Shown: positions 44,018-52,413 of the stretch, piece by piece | How the letters are laid out: each line of letters starts with the position of its first letter | Numbering within the stretch: the first letter of the stretch is position 1 | NCBI GenBank assembly: GCA_022826245.1 | Contig: JAJDVG010000040.1 | Span: 181,956 to 245,955, forward strand | Direction of reading: 5' to 3' | Source of the DNA: Gammaproteobacteria bacterium | GTDB lineage: Bacteria > Pseudomonadota > Gammaproteobacteria > Steroidobacterales > Rariloculaceae | Length of the DNA: 64,000 bases | Program-made: the position numbers and the translations under genes | The notes under the pieces: generated by a model | The model's input: only the letters and a program-made list of their open reading frames with translations | Told to the model about the DNA's origin: nothing | Databases searched by the model: none

Positions 44018-45265
44018 ATGACCTGTTCGATGCGCCCGGCCGTCACGTTGTCCGCCCTCGTCATCGCCGCCTGCGGTACCCCGCCCGCGGACGACACGCC
44101 CATCCCGCCGCCCGAACAGCTCCCGCTGACGGACAGCACGACCAGCGGCGAACCGAACCTCGCCGCCGGCATCGGCTCCGACGCCGTCGCGAGCTGGCTC
44201 GACTACGAAAACGACGAGTACGTGCTGCGCTACTCGACGCTCATGGACGGGCAATGGAGCGCGGCGCGCGATGTCGCCCGCGGCGCGGGCTGGTTCGCGA
44301 ACTGGGCGGACCTGCCGTCCGTCGTGCCGATCACGGCCGACACCTGGGCCGCGCACTGGCTCGTGCTGCAGCCTGACAGCTTCGGCGCCTACGACATCTA
44401 CACGGCCGTTTCGGGCGACGCGGGCGCCACCTGGACCGAACCGGCGCTGCTCAACCTCGACGGCACCGAGGCCGAGCACGGGTTCCTGAAGTTCTTCCCC
44501 TGGGACGACGAGATCGGCGTGTTCTGGCTCGACGGCAGGAACTACCTGCTCGAGGAGTTGCCGGCCTCGGCCCCGGAGCTGCGCGGCGGCAGCCTGCGCT
44601 ACGCGCGTCTCGGCAGCGACGGCGAAGTCACCGAACGCGGCGCCGTCGACGAGCTCGTCTGCGAGTGCTGCGCCCCCGACGCGGCGCTGACCGGAGACGG
44701 CGGTCTGCTCGTCTCGTATCGCGACAGGACGGAAGCCGAGATTCGCGACATCGTCGTGCGCCGCTTCGACGGCGAGCGCTGGCAGGATCCGGTAGTGCTG
44801 GGTCCGGACAACTGGCGCATCGAGGGCTGCCCGATCAACGGCGCGTCGATGGACGCGGCCGGCGAGGACGTGGTCGTCGCCTGGTTCACGGGCGCCGGCG
44901 ACGTGCCGCGCGTAAGGCTCGCGCGTTCCGCCGACAGCGGCGCAAGTTTCGGCGCCGCGATCAACGTCGACACGGACGGCTCCTTCGGCCAGGTGGACGT
45001 CGCGCTTACGGACGCGGGCGCCGCGGTGGTGAGCTGGTGGCGGCGCGGCGAAACCGATGGCACGGCGCTCGTGGCCCGCAGCGTCGCCGCCGACGGCGCG
45101 CTCGGCCCGATCGTCACCGTCGCCGAGAGCGAATACTCGCAGCCCCTGGACGTGCCGAAGATGGTCCGCGCGGGCGACGGCCTCGTGTTCGTCTGGACGA
45201 ACCTCATCGAGGACGGCGGCGTGCGCAGTGTCTACGCCGATCTGAGGCTATTGGCCGGACCCTGA
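44018..45265 (+). CDS. Sialidase-like beta-propeller lipoprotein with Asp boxes
   Basis: The 415-residue product has a lipoprotein signal (SALVIAACG) and propeller blades with two Asp boxes, AVSGDAGATWTEPA and ARSADSGASFGAAI. The overall layout resembles the sialidase superfamily; the catalytic Arg triad is not evident, so it may be a binding propeller. A cluster DELVCECCAPDA contains three closely spaced cysteines, a possible metal site. GGAG lies 9 bases before the ATG at 44018. The 3' end including the stop is repeated downstream in 40-bp units. Confidence 0.78.
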   Translation: MTCSMRPAVTLSALVIAACGTPPADDTPIPPPEQLPLTDSTTSGEPNLAAGIGSDAVASWLDYENDEYVLRYSTLMDGQWSAARDVARGAGWFANWADLPSVVPITADTWAAHWLVLQPDSFGAYDIYTAVSGDAGATWTEPALLNLDGTEAEHGFLKFFPWDDEIGVFWLDGRNYLLEELPASAPELRGGSLRYARLGSDGEVTERGAVDELVCECCAPDAALTGDGGLLVSYRDRTEAEIRDIVVRRFDGERWQDPVVLGPDNWRIEGCPINGASMDAAGEDVVVAWFTGAGDVPRVRLARSADSGASFGAAINVDTDGSFGQVDVALTDAGAAVVSWWRRGETDGTALVARSVAADGALGPIVTVAESEYSQPLDVPKMVRAGDGLVFVWTNLIEDGGVRSVYADLRLLAGP

Positions 45266-45460
45266 GAAGCGCCCGGGCCGAACCGCGACCGCTGCCATTC
45301 ACAGAGAAGCGCGTGCGCCGATCCGCGACCGCTGCCAGTCCCTGAGAAGCGCCTGCGTCGAACCGCGGCTGTTGCCGGACCTTGAGAAGCGCCCGCGTCG
45401 AACCGCGGCCGGCCGCCTGAGGCCAGGAAGCGTCAACGCCGAACTGACGCTACTCGCCGG
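45221..45460. repeat. 40-bp tandem repeat derived from the 3' end of the upstream gene
   Basis: From 45261 four consecutive 40-base units each begin with a near match to CCTGAGAAGCGC (45261, 45301, 45341, 45381). A fifth, diverged unit (45421-45460) resembles the final codons of the gene itself (45221-45260), which encode VYADLRLLAGP. The first unit contains the gene's TGA stop. The last unit overlaps the end of the convergent CmcJ-like gene. Confidence 0.8.
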
Positions 45461-46301
45461 CCTCCGAGAAAAATGCGAACACGCGCGCTTCGATGCTCTC
45501 CCTTGCCGGCGCCTCGGCCGGCGTGGCCGGATTTGCAAACGCCGCGTGCGGAGCGAACCTGCAGCGTCCGTTGGCGCCGGAATCGTGGGTCTTGATCAGC
45601 AATACCTCGCCCGGGTCGAGCCGCGGATAGTAGAACCAGCGGTGCGATTCGCTGAACGTGATGCGGCAGATTTCGCCGATCCGGTCGACGCCCCGGCGCT
45701 CGACGACGACCACGTCCCCTTCCGCGACAGTGCTGCCGTCGCAAAGCGCGACCGGCGAGCGGTAGACGGGTCCGGCGGCCGAGCGCCAGACGTTGACGAT
45801 CGCGAACCGCCGCTTCAGGAGTTCCTCGGCCTCGTCGGGCAGGATGTCTCGCAGCCGCTGCATCGCCGAACGGCTCGTGTAATCGTTGTGCACCAGCGCC
45901 GCCGGCCCGCGGACCGTCTGCTTTTCCTGTACGCCCGCGTCGTCGGAGCGGCGCGTGTAGTCGAAGACGACGGCGCGCGCGGCGCCTGTTCGCTCAAGGA
46001 CCAGCGCCTCGACCTCCGCCGTGTACACGGCGTCGATCTCGGCATCGTCGTAGAAGTCGCGGACCGTCGTTTCGTGCCGGGCGAGCGCGAACCCCTCGCG
46101 GTCGAGCGAGCACGGCTCGGAGCGGAGCCGCGCGTTGCGCACGACGACGGTATGGTGCGCCGGAGTTCCCGTATCGCGCTCGCTGCGTCCGCCGGCCACG
46201 GACGGGTAGTTCACGGGCGTGACGCCCGTGTCGAGGAGGTAGGTCAGGTCCGCCTCGACGGACGGGAGCTCGAGTTCGTTTGCCACGTTTGAATCGTCCA
46301 C
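45450..46301 (-). CDS. CmcJ/NvfI-family oxidoreductase-like protein
   Basis: The 283-residue protein resembles the CmcJ/AsaB/NvfI group linked to natural-product oxidation and methoxylation. Family marks are LARHETTVRDFYDDAEIDAV, ALVHNDYTSRSAMQRL (His-x-Asp iron-binding pattern), VNVWRSAAGPV and the later YYPRLDPGEVLLIKTHDS. It is probably an iron(II)/2-oxoglutarate-type enzyme of the cytoplasm. No biosynthetic neighbours are present; upstream lies a repeat-filled divergent region. Confidence 0.8.
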   Translation of the reverse strand: MDDSNVANELELPSVEADLTYLLDTGVTPVNYPSVAGGRSERDTGTPAHHTVVVRNARLRSEPCSLDREGFALARHETTVRDFYDDAEIDAVYTAEVEALVLERTGAARAVVFDYTRRSDDAGVQEKQTVRGPAALVHNDYTSRSAMQRLRDILPDEAEELLKRRFAIVNVWRSAAGPVYRSPVALCDGSTVAEGDVVVVERRGVDRIGEICRITFSESHRWFYYPRLDPGEVLLIKTHDSGANGRCRFAPHAAFANPATPAEAPARESIEARVFAFFSEAGE

Positions 46302-46349
46302 GGCGAGAGACTACCAGCGAGCCGCTGCAATGCATAACAATACGCGCGG

Positions 46350-46560
46350 GCCGCCGGACGTGGGCCGTCGGACGTGGGCCGCCGAACGTGGGTCGTCGGA
46401 CGTGGTCCGTCGGACGCGGAATGCCGGCTGCCGGACGCTGGTCGTCGGTTGCTGGATGCAGGCTGCCGGTTTGCCGGACTCCGGTCGCGGGACTCCGGTC
46501 GCCGGACACCGGTCGCCGGACACCGGACACCGGACACCGGACACCGGTCGCCGGACATCC
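46350..46560. repeat. Degenerate short tandem repeats in a divergent intergenic region
   Basis: The left part repeats a 14-base unit GGCCGTCGGACGTG several times with variation. The right part (from about 46490) repeats GCCGGACACCGGTC and the 8-base unit GGACACCG. The tract keeps several frames open on both strands, which generates spurious proteins rich in Arg, Pro and Val. It separates the CmcJ-like gene from the divergent TauE gene. No protein-coding function is supported. Confidence 0.85.
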
Positions 46561-46594
46561 ACGCGCCCGATCCGCCGTCGAGGGAGATACGCCG

Positions 46595-47347
46595 TTGCCG
46601 TTCACTCTGGAAGAACTGTCGATCATCCTGGGCGCGCTCGCGCTCGGCGGGCTCGTCAAGGGCGTCACGGGCATGGGCCTGCCGCTCGTGACGATCCCGG
46701 TGCTTGCGGAGTTCCTCGGCGTCGAACGCGCCGTGCTCACGATGCTCATTCCCTCGTTGGTGCTCAACGTCTACCAGGTCTGGCGGCACCGCGACGCGAA
46801 CGCGGAGTTGCCGGAACTGCCGCGCTTCCTGATCGCCGGCATCCCGGGCGCCGTCGTCGGAGCGACGGTGCTCTATCTCGCGAGCGAGCGCTTCCTGACC
46901 GCGATGCTCGGCATCTGGCTCCTGAGCTACGTGCTGCTCAGGCTCGCGCGGCCCGAGTTCTCGCTCACGCTCGCAAGCCGCATGCGCTGGTCCGCGCTCG
47001 TCGGCGCCGGCGCCGGCGCCCTGCAGGCCGCAACCGGCATCGCCGCGCCGATCGTCGCGCCCTATGTCGACTCGCTCGGCCTGCGCCCGAATGCCTATGT
47101 CTTCGCCGTGGCCGCGGCGTTCGGCGCATTCGCGGGTTTTCACCTGCTTATCGTGGTCGTGTCGAGCCTGTATACGGTCGAACTCCTCACGCAGGGCGTG
47201 CTCGCCGTGCTTCCGGCAGCGGCGTTCATACCGGTCGGCATGCGCGTGCGCCGTTTCGTGACCCGCCGCACTTTCGACCTGCTCCTGCGGCTCACGCTCG
47301 CCGTGATGTCGGTGCGCCTGATCTACGTCGCCTCGTTCGGGGGCTGA
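46595..47347 (+). CDS. TauE/SafE-family sulfite/anion exporter
   Basis: The 250-residue membrane protein has LGGLVKGVTGMGLPLVTIPV near the start and the repeated ALQAATGIAAPIVAPYVDSL in the second half, the two copies of the TauE/SafE core. Family members move sulfite, sulfoacetate or related anions; the substrate here is unknown. The start is a TTG at 46595 supported by GGGAG about 9 bases upstream. Confidence 0.88.
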   Translation: MPFTLEELSIILGALALGGLVKGVTGMGLPLVTIPVLAEFLGVERAVLTMLIPSLVLNVYQVWRHRDANAELPELPRFLIAGIPGAVVGATVLYLASERFLTAMLGIWLLSYVLLRLARPEFSLTLASRMRWSALVGAGAGALQAATGIAAPIVAPYVDSLGLRPNAYVFAVAAAFGAFAGFHLLIVVVSSLYTVELLTQGVLAVLPAAAFIPVGMRVRRFVTRRTFDLLLRLTLAVMSVRLIYVASFGG

Positions 47348-47413
47348 CGGACTGAAGACCGGACGAGCCGATGACCGGCCGGTCGGGTCGAGGAGGGATC
47401 GCGGTCGACCGCG

Positions 47414-47442
47414 TTGACATGCCTTGACGCTCAAGGTAACTT
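47414..47442 (+). promoter_or_regulatory. Promoter with dyad in the spacer, upstream of padR
   Basis: TTGACA (47414-47419), a 17-base spacer and TAACTT (47437-47442) form a strong sigma-70 promoter. The spacer holds the inverted repeat CCTTGA-CGC-TCAAGG (47422-47436). PadR autoregulation is the simplest reading, although a dyad placed between -35 and -10 is also how MerR-type activators bind. Confidence 0.65.
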
Positions 47443-47473
47443 CCCGAACATTGACCCTGTTCGATGGTGACCC

Positions 47474-47812
47474 ATGGCGCAGACCAATCCTCCGTTCATG
47501 AGTGGCGTTCCGGAACTGCTCGTGTTGCGGCTGCTGACCCGGCGCGAGATGTACGGCTACGAGCTCGTCAAGGCCGTGCGCATCGTCACGAGCGATGCGA
47601 TTTCGCTCGGCGAAGGGGTCGTCTACCCGGCGCTGCATGCACTTGAACGCGCGGGCGCGCTCAAGGCGCGGCGCAAGCCCGTCAACGGCCGCACGCGCGT
47701 CTACTACAGCGTGACGGCCAAGGGGATCAAGCGCCTCGACCGGCTCACGGCGGAGTGGGATCGCGTCAGCGGCGGCGTCGAGGCGGCGCTCGCGGAGCCG
47801 GAGCGTGCCTGA
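47474..47812 (+). CDS. PadR-family transcriptional regulator
   Basis: The 112-residue protein has the PadR winged helix: LLVLRLLTRREMYGYELVKA, then SLGEGVVYPALHALERAGAL and GRTRVYYSVTAKG. It is the short form, with only a brief dimerisation helix. The next gene, a HAAS-domain membrane protein, overlaps its 3' end, the standard PadR partner arrangement. A strong promoter with a dyad lies just upstream. Confidence 0.92.
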   Translation: MAQTNPPFMSGVPELLVLRLLTRREMYGYELVKAVRIVTSDAISLGEGVVYPALHALERAGALKARRKPVNGRTRVYYSVTAKGIKRLDRLTAEWDRVSGGVEAALAEPERA

Positions 47813-48224
47813 GCGGCCGTTCCAATCGCTGCGCCTGGCGCTGCTCGACGGCGGCGTCAAGCCGCGCTACGTGCGGCGCACGGTCGTCGAGATCGGCGAG
47901 CACTACGAAGACCTGAGGCAGGAGGCGCTCGATCGAGGCCTCGATGCCGAGGCCGCCGGGGCGGAAGCCCGCGCCAGAATCGGCAGCAACGAATCGATCG
48001 TGCGCGCCGCGCGCGAGCGTCCCGAGTTGCTGTGCTGGTCGCATCGCTGGCCGCGCACGGCGCGCTGGCTCGGAACCGGCGCCCTGTTCGTGCTGCTGCC
48101 GGCCGTGCCGGTCGTCTACTGCGTCTACCGCGGGCCGGTGATCGTGCGCTGGGGCGTGTCGGCGAGTCTCGCGTCGCTGCTTACGGGCGTGATGCTGTTC
48201 CTGATGCAGTCGATGATCGCTTAG
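47805..48224 (+). CDS. HAAS-domain membrane protein, PadR partner
   Basis: The 139-residue protein has an N-terminal helical region (VRRTVVEIGEHYEDLRQEAL, DRGLDAEAAGAEARARIG) typical of HAAS signalling domains and two transmembrane helices near the end. It starts at a GTG inside padR, so the pair is translationally coupled. Such pairs sense membrane or envelope states; no transporter gene follows here. Confidence 0.78.
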   Translation: MPERPFQSLRLALLDGGVKPRYVRRTVVEIGEHYEDLRQEALDRGLDAEAAGAEARARIGSNESIVRAARERPELLCWSHRWPRTARWLGTGALFVLLPAVPVVYCVYRGPVIVRWGVSASLASLLTGVMLFLMQSMIA

Positions 48225-48231
48225 CGAGCCA

Positions 48232-49341
48232 TCATTCCAACCGCTTGCGAACCTCTTCGGCGGTCGCCAGCGCCGCCGTAAGCCCCGGCGACTCGAAGCC
48301 AAGCAGATGGACCAACTCCGCGCTTCCGGGCCCGACCGGTCCGATGATCGCGAAGTCAGCAGGCGGATCACCGGGCGCCGAAAGCTTCGGCCGCACGCCC
48401 GCGTAGCCGGGAGTCAGCCGCGCGGCGTCGAGCTCCGGCCACCAGGTCCTGACCGCGTCCGCGAATCGCGCCGCGCGTGAACCGTCGACGGCGTAATCGA
48501 GCGAGTCGATCCACTCGACGTCGGGTCCGAAGCGCAGGCTCCCCGCCATGTCGTGGGTCGCATGGATGCCGAGGCCGCCCGCGACGGGCAGGGGATAGAC
48601 GAGATGGTTGAACGGGGAGGGGCCGTCGTAAAGAAAGTAGCTGCCCTTTGCGTAGCGTGTTTCGGGGATCCGAGCCGCGCCGCCGCCCGCCAAGGTGTGC
48701 GCCACGCGGCTCGCCTGGAGCCCTGCAGCGTTGACGACGGTGCGCGCCTCAATTTCGTTGACCTGGCCGCCTCCGCTCGCGACGCGCAGCCGAATCGAAT
48801 CGCCTTCAAAACTCCCACCGCGAAACTCCGAGACGAACGCCACTGCGCCGCCGTGATGCTCGAGATCGCCCTGAAGCGCGAGCATGAACGCATGGCTGTC
48901 GATGATCCCGCTCGACGGCGACCAGAGGCCCGCGGCGCCGGAGACGGCCGGTTCGCGCTCGCCGAGCGCCGCGCGGTCCAGCCATTCGAGGTCGTCAACG
49001 CTGTTGGCGCGCGCGCGTTCGTGCAAGTCCCGAAGCGCCGGGACCTCGGCCTCGCCTACGGCGACGATCACCTTGCCGCAGCGCTCGTGGGGGATGTCCT
49101 TCTCGCGGCAATAGGCGTACAGGCGTTCCTTGCCGGCGACGCACAGGCGCGCCTTTAGGCTGTTGCGCGGGTAGTAGATGCCGGCGTGGATCACCTCGGA
49201 ATTGCGCGAGGAGGTTTCCTGACCGATCGTTTCGTTGCGCTCGATGACGGTGACCTGACGCCCGTGCATCGCAAGTTCGCGCGCGACGGCAAGACCGATC
49301 ACGCCCGCACCGATTACAATGGCGTCTGTCGTCTCAGTCAC
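48232..49341 (-). CDS. L-2-hydroxyglutarate oxidase-like FAD oxidoreductase
   Basis: The 369-residue protein has the FAD loop DAIVIGAGVIGLAVARELAM, ETSSRNSEVIHAGIYYPRNS and the C-terminal PGYAGVRPKLSAPGDPPADF, all typical of the LhgO/L2HGDH group of the DAO superfamily. It would oxidise L-2-hydroxyglutarate to 2-oxoglutarate, passing electrons to quinone. The start at 49341 gives the complete N-terminal Rossmann strand. It is convergent with the HAAS gene. Confidence 0.88.
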   Translation of the reverse strand: MTETTDAIVIGAGVIGLAVARELAMHGRQVTVIERNETIGQETSSRNSEVIHAGIYYPRNSLKARLCVAGKERLYAYCREKDIPHERCGKVIVAVGEAEVPALRDLHERARANSVDDLEWLDRAALGEREPAVSGAAGLWSPSSGIIDSHAFMLALQGDLEHHGGAVAFVSEFRGGSFEGDSIRLRVASGGGQVNEIEARTVVNAAGLQASRVAHTLAGGGAARIPETRYAKGSYFLYDGPSPFNHLVYPLPVAGGLGIHATHDMAGSLRFGPDVEWIDSLDYAVDGSRAARFADAVRTWWPELDAARLTPGYAGVRPKLSAPGDPPADFAIIGPVGPGSAELVHLLGFESPGLTAALATAEEVRKRLE

Positions 49342-49464
49342 GGGTGACGGGGCTTACGCATTCTCGACATGGTGGAGCGGTGGGGGGATTGTCTGGCCGC
49401 GAATCCGCGCAGTCAAGCCAGGATCCAAAAGAACCTTTTTGATATCAAACATTTAAGTAAAGCA

Positions 49465-50049
49465 ATGGAAGCAACCGAGCGAAAAGTGCGGGAATTCGAA
49501 CCCACCGATCTGGCCGACGTGCTGCGCGGCCGCCGGTCGGTCAATTTCTTCGAGCCGGAGCCCGTCGGCATGGAAATCCTGCACGAAGCGATAGAAATTG
49601 CCCGCTGGGCGCCGAACCACCGGCTCACGGAACCGTGGCGCTTCTACGTGATCGGCGACGAGACGGCCGAGACCATCGCCCGGTTCGCCGCCGACTTCGA
49701 GCTCGAGGCGAAGGGGGAGCGCGCCGCTCAGCTCAGGTACGACCGGCTCAGCGCCATCCCCGGCAACTTCATCCTCACGAGCCGGCGCTCCGACGACGAG
49801 ATCGTGGATCTCGAGAACTACGCGGCCTGCTGCTGCGCCGTGCAGAACCTCATGCTGTATCTCTGGCAGCATGGCGTCGGCGTGAAGTGGACGACCGGCC
49901 CGTTCACCCAGACACGGGAATTCTTCGAACTGCTCGGCATCGACCCCGACGCCGAACGCCTCGTCGGGTTCTTCTGGTACGGCATCCCGAAGGCCGTGCC
50001 GACCCAGAAGCGGCGCGACGTCTCCGAGATCGTCATCGAGAAGCCGTAG
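49465..50049 (+). CDS. Nitroreductase-family FMN oxidoreductase
   Basis: The 194-residue product has the FMN-binding RGRRSVNFFEPEPV, ARWAPNHRLTEPWRFYVIGD, and the NLMLYLWQHGVGVKWTTGPF motif of nitroreductase-fold enzymes. It acts in the cytoplasm with NAD(P)H; the natural substrate is unknown. The start at 49465 is favoured because the longer frame back to 49369 has no family character. The ribosome site is weak. Confidence 0.87.
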   Translation: MEATERKVREFEPTDLADVLRGRRSVNFFEPEPVGMEILHEAIEIARWAPNHRLTEPWRFYVIGDETAETIARFAADFELEAKGERAAQLRYDRLSAIPGNFILTSRRSDDEIVDLENYAACCCAVQNLMLYLWQHGVGVKWTTGPFTQTREFFELLGIDPDAERLVGFFWYGIPKAVPTQKRRDVSEIVIEKP

Positions 50050-50175
50050 CAAGCCCCTCCTTGCAAGGCGACAGGCGAGGCACGCGACCGACGACTATCG
50101 CAGTTCAGTCGGGCGACGGCGACGCTCGAACCCACGCTTGCAGTTAAAACACTTTCCTATGGTTTAGGGGCCATA

Positions 50176-50210
50176 TTGACAGTTTATGCTCTGTGCGCCA
50201 TATTTGCGCA
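50176..50210 (+). promoter_or_regulatory. Promoter with operator overlapping the -10 box
   Basis: TTGACA (50176-50181), 17 bases and CATATT (50199-50204) form a strong promoter for the XRE gene. The perfect inverted repeat TGCGC-N7-GCGCA (50194-50210) covers the -10 box, a layout for tight autorepression. Confidence 0.72.
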
Positions 50211-50222
50211 CGGAGGCCCGAC

Positions 50223-50474
50223 ATGAACTACATGGCACGGAGACCGAAGGACATCGGCCACGCGCTTCGCGAGGCTCGCAAGCAGCAGGGGTTGACCCAG
50301 ACGCAGCTTGCTTCGCTGAGCGGCGTTCGCCAGGAGACCATTTCCAGGGTGGAAAACGGCATCGCCGGCACGAAGCTGGTCACGTTTTTCGCCCTCCTCG
50401 GCGCGCTCGACCTGGAAGCGACCATACGCGACCGGACCAGGGGATCGGCCGCCGAGTTCGAGGACATGTTCTAG
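50223..50474 (+). CDS. XRE-family regulator (HipB-like), no toxin gene adjacent
   Basis: The 83-residue protein has a helix-turn-helix (IGHALREARKQQGLTQTQLA, SLSGVRQETISRVENG) and ends in LDLEATIRDRTRGSAAEF, resembling HipB antitoxins. GGAGG lies 7 bases before the ATG at 50223. A HipA gene would be expected next, but the following gene is on the other strand, so this is an orphan. Its own promoter holds a strong operator. Confidence 0.85.
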   Translation: MNYMARRPKDIGHALREARKQQGLTQTQLASLSGVRQETISRVENGIAGTKLVTFFALLGALDLEATIRDRTRGSAAEFEDMF

Positions 50475-50530
50475 GTGGGCCGGAAGCGCCTGCCGCTGTT
50501 GGCGCAAGCCCTGGATGAGTGACAAGTCGC

Positions 50531-51142
50531 TTACGGCTCGCCGGGCCGCTCCGAGCCCGCGAGCCAGTCCCGGCCTTCCGCGTAGAGTTTCTCCACCTCG
50601 GGCCCGCGTACGCCCGGCAGGCCGAGCTTGACCTTGAATCCGGCCCGGGTCTGCAGATAGCCGAGGTGGCGGTAGCCCTCGGGGAAGCGCGTCAGCAGTT
50701 CCTGGTCGAGTTCGAGCTTCGCGTCCGGGTCGACGGGGTCGAGGCGGTCCTTTTCGTAGATCGGCTGGCGGCGGACGATGGCCCAGCGGCCGTCGCGCTT
50801 TTCGAGGAAATCGTAGAAGCGGCCCGTGCAGACGGCGTCGACGGCGACGCCGTCCACTGCCGCGCGCTGGTTGATCGTCATCTTGGTCTGCGCGACGGCT
50901 CGGTCGCCGGCGACCTCGCAGCTCGTCCCGCCGAGGAAGTGGATGATGCTGACGCCGCGCTCGAAGCCGGCCTTGCGCGCCGCGATGAAGTCCGCGGCCG
51001 GGCCCTGGAACCACGTCGCGGTCATCCAGGCGTCGTCGTGCCAGACCGTGGCGAAGCGCTCCCAGTCGCCGGAATCGCTCCAGACCACCCAGTTGTCGAT
51101 GAGCTCGCTGATCGCGAGCCTGTCCTGAAGCGTCGTGTCCAT
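50531..51142 (-). CDS. SnoaL/NTF2-like domain protein
   Basis: The 203-residue protein opens with DRLAISELIDNWVVWSDSGD followed by WERFATVWHDDAWMTATW, the standard start of SnoaL-like (NTF2-fold) proteins, and continues with AVCTGRFYDFLEKRDGRWAI. The family includes dehydratases and isomerases of aromatic or polyketide metabolism, but many members have unknown roles. The start at 51142 has GAGG upstream; the frame beyond is not conserved. Confidence 0.82.
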   Translation of the reverse strand: MDTTLQDRLAISELIDNWVVWSDSGDWERFATVWHDDAWMTATWFQGPAADFIAARKAGFERGVSIIHFLGGTSCEVAGDRAVAQTKMTINQRAAVDGVAVDAVCTGRFYDFLEKRDGRWAIVRRQPIYEKDRLDPVDPDAKLELDQELLTRFPEGYRHLGYLQTRAGFKVKLGLPGVRGPEVEKLYAEGRDWLAGSERPGEP

Positions 51143-51234
51143 CCCTACCTCGCTACCGCGACCCTGCGTCGTGGCGGGCGCAACTATACCCAAGAGCCCT
51201 CGCCGAAGGTATTCGAGGCGGCGATATCGAGTCC

Positions 51235-51324
51235 TTGCCGTCGGGAATTTCCGCGGCGCAGGCGCTAATCGCGCCGCTTGCTGCCGGGAATTTCCGCAGC
51301 GCAGGCTCTAATCGAGCCGCTTGC
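51235..51324. repeat. 43-bp tandem duplication of the 3' end of the ABC permease gene
   Basis: The segment around 51278-51324 contains the last codons and stop of the permease (minus strand KRLD, stop). An almost identical segment sits 43 bases further downstream (51235-51281), encoding KRRD and a second stop in the duplicate. The copies share GGGAATTTCCGC and GCAGGC.CTAATCG.GCCGC. Confidence 0.85.
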
Positions 51325-52408
51325 GGAAGCGGACGACGGCGAGCGTCATCGAGACCAGGAACACGATCCCGAGGTTGCGCAGCGGTTCGAGCAGATCGGC
51401 GAGCTCCGCGCCCTTGAGCACGATGCCGCGCACGATCACGATGAAATGCGTGAGCGGCAGCACCTGCGCGATGTACTGGGCCGCCGTCGGCATGCCGTCG
51501 AACGGGAACATGAAGCCCGAGAGCAGGATCGACGGCATCATCACGAAGAATGTGAGCTGAAACGCCTGAAACTGGATCTTCGCGATCGTCGATATGAGCA
51601 GCCCGATCCCGAGCACCGCCGCGATGTAGACCGCCGATGCGAGATAGAGGTCGGTCAGCGTGCCGCGCACCGGCACGTCGAACAGCAGCGCGCCGACGAG
51701 CAGGATCAGCGTGACCTGGATGAGCCCGATCGCGATGTAGGGCAGGATCTTGCCCACCATGAGCTCGGTCGTGCGCACGGGCGTCGTGATCAGCAGCTCG
51801 AGGTTGCCGCGTTCGCGTTCGCGCACGATCGCGACGGCCGTGAAGAGCACCATCGTGAACGTCAGGATCACGCCGATGAGCCCCGGCACGATCATGACGG
51901 CCGAGCGCTGTTCGGGATTGAAGAAGGCGCGCGCGGAGAACAGCGTCCTCGGCGGCGGCGCCGCGACGCTCGGGCGCGCGTCGAAGGGCATGGCGACGAT
52001 CCCCGCCGCGATGCCCGCGATGAGCGGGTCCGTCCCGTCGACGAGAAGCTGCGCGGCCGCCCGGTTCGGATCGGCGAGCCGGCGCTCGATATCGCTCGGG
52101 ATGTGCAGCCCGACGACGATCTCGTTGCGCTGCATCGCCGCCTCGAGCGCCTCGACCGACTCCTCGCGCGCGACGATTTCGACGACCTGGGTCGCCACGA
52201 GATCGGCGACGAGCTGGCGCGAGAGCTGCGAACCGGCCTCGTCGACGATGCCGGTCCTGAGGTTCCTGACGTCGAGATTGATCGCGAACCCAAAGAGCAT
52301 GATCATGATCAACGGGACGCCGACGATCATGCCGAAGGTCAGGCGGTCGCGGGAAAGCTGCCGGATTTCCTTGCCGGCGACCGCGAACACCCGCTGCAGC
52401 GAACGCAT
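51308..52408 (-). CDS. ABC-2 type transporter permease (YhhJ/YbhR-like)
   Basis: The 366-residue protein has an N-terminal helix (LTFGMIVGVPLIMIMLFGFA), a large periplasmic domain of about 130 residues, and five further helices with the conserved ERERGNLELLITTPVRTTEL loop. It is the export permease of an efflux system with the ATP-binding gene 5 bases upstream and the HlyD-type adaptor beyond it. It resembles single-permease drug exporters of the YbhFSR and YhiI-RbbA-YhhJ types. Confidence 0.92.
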   Translation of the reverse strand: MRSLQRVFAVAGKEIRQLSRDRLTFGMIVGVPLIMIMLFGFAINLDVRNLRTGIVDEAGSQLSRQLVADLVATQVVEIVAREESVEALEAAMQRNEIVVGLHIPSDIERRLADPNRAAAQLLVDGTDPLIAGIAAGIVAMPFDARPSVAAPPPRTLFSARAFFNPEQRSAVMIVPGLIGVILTFTMVLFTAVAIVRERERGNLELLITTPVRTTELMVGKILPYIAIGLIQVTLILLVGALLFDVPVRGTLTDLYLASAVYIAAVLGIGLLISTIAKIQFQAFQLTFFVMMPSILLSGFMFPFDGMPTAAQYIAQVLPLTHFIVIVRGIVLKGAELADLLEPLRNLGIVFLVSMTLAVVRFRKRLD

Positions 52409-52413
52409 GGCGT

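Noticed and set aside
45261..45460. Possible CRISPR-like regular repeat of 40 bp
   Set aside because: The whole unit repeats with no unique spacers, and it derives from the end of the upstream gene.
46244..47860. Minus-strand frame of about 540 codons spanning the tandem-repeat tract and the TauE gene
   Set aside because: Composed of repeat-derived Arg/Pro/Val sequence and shadow of TauE and padR; no start or family support.
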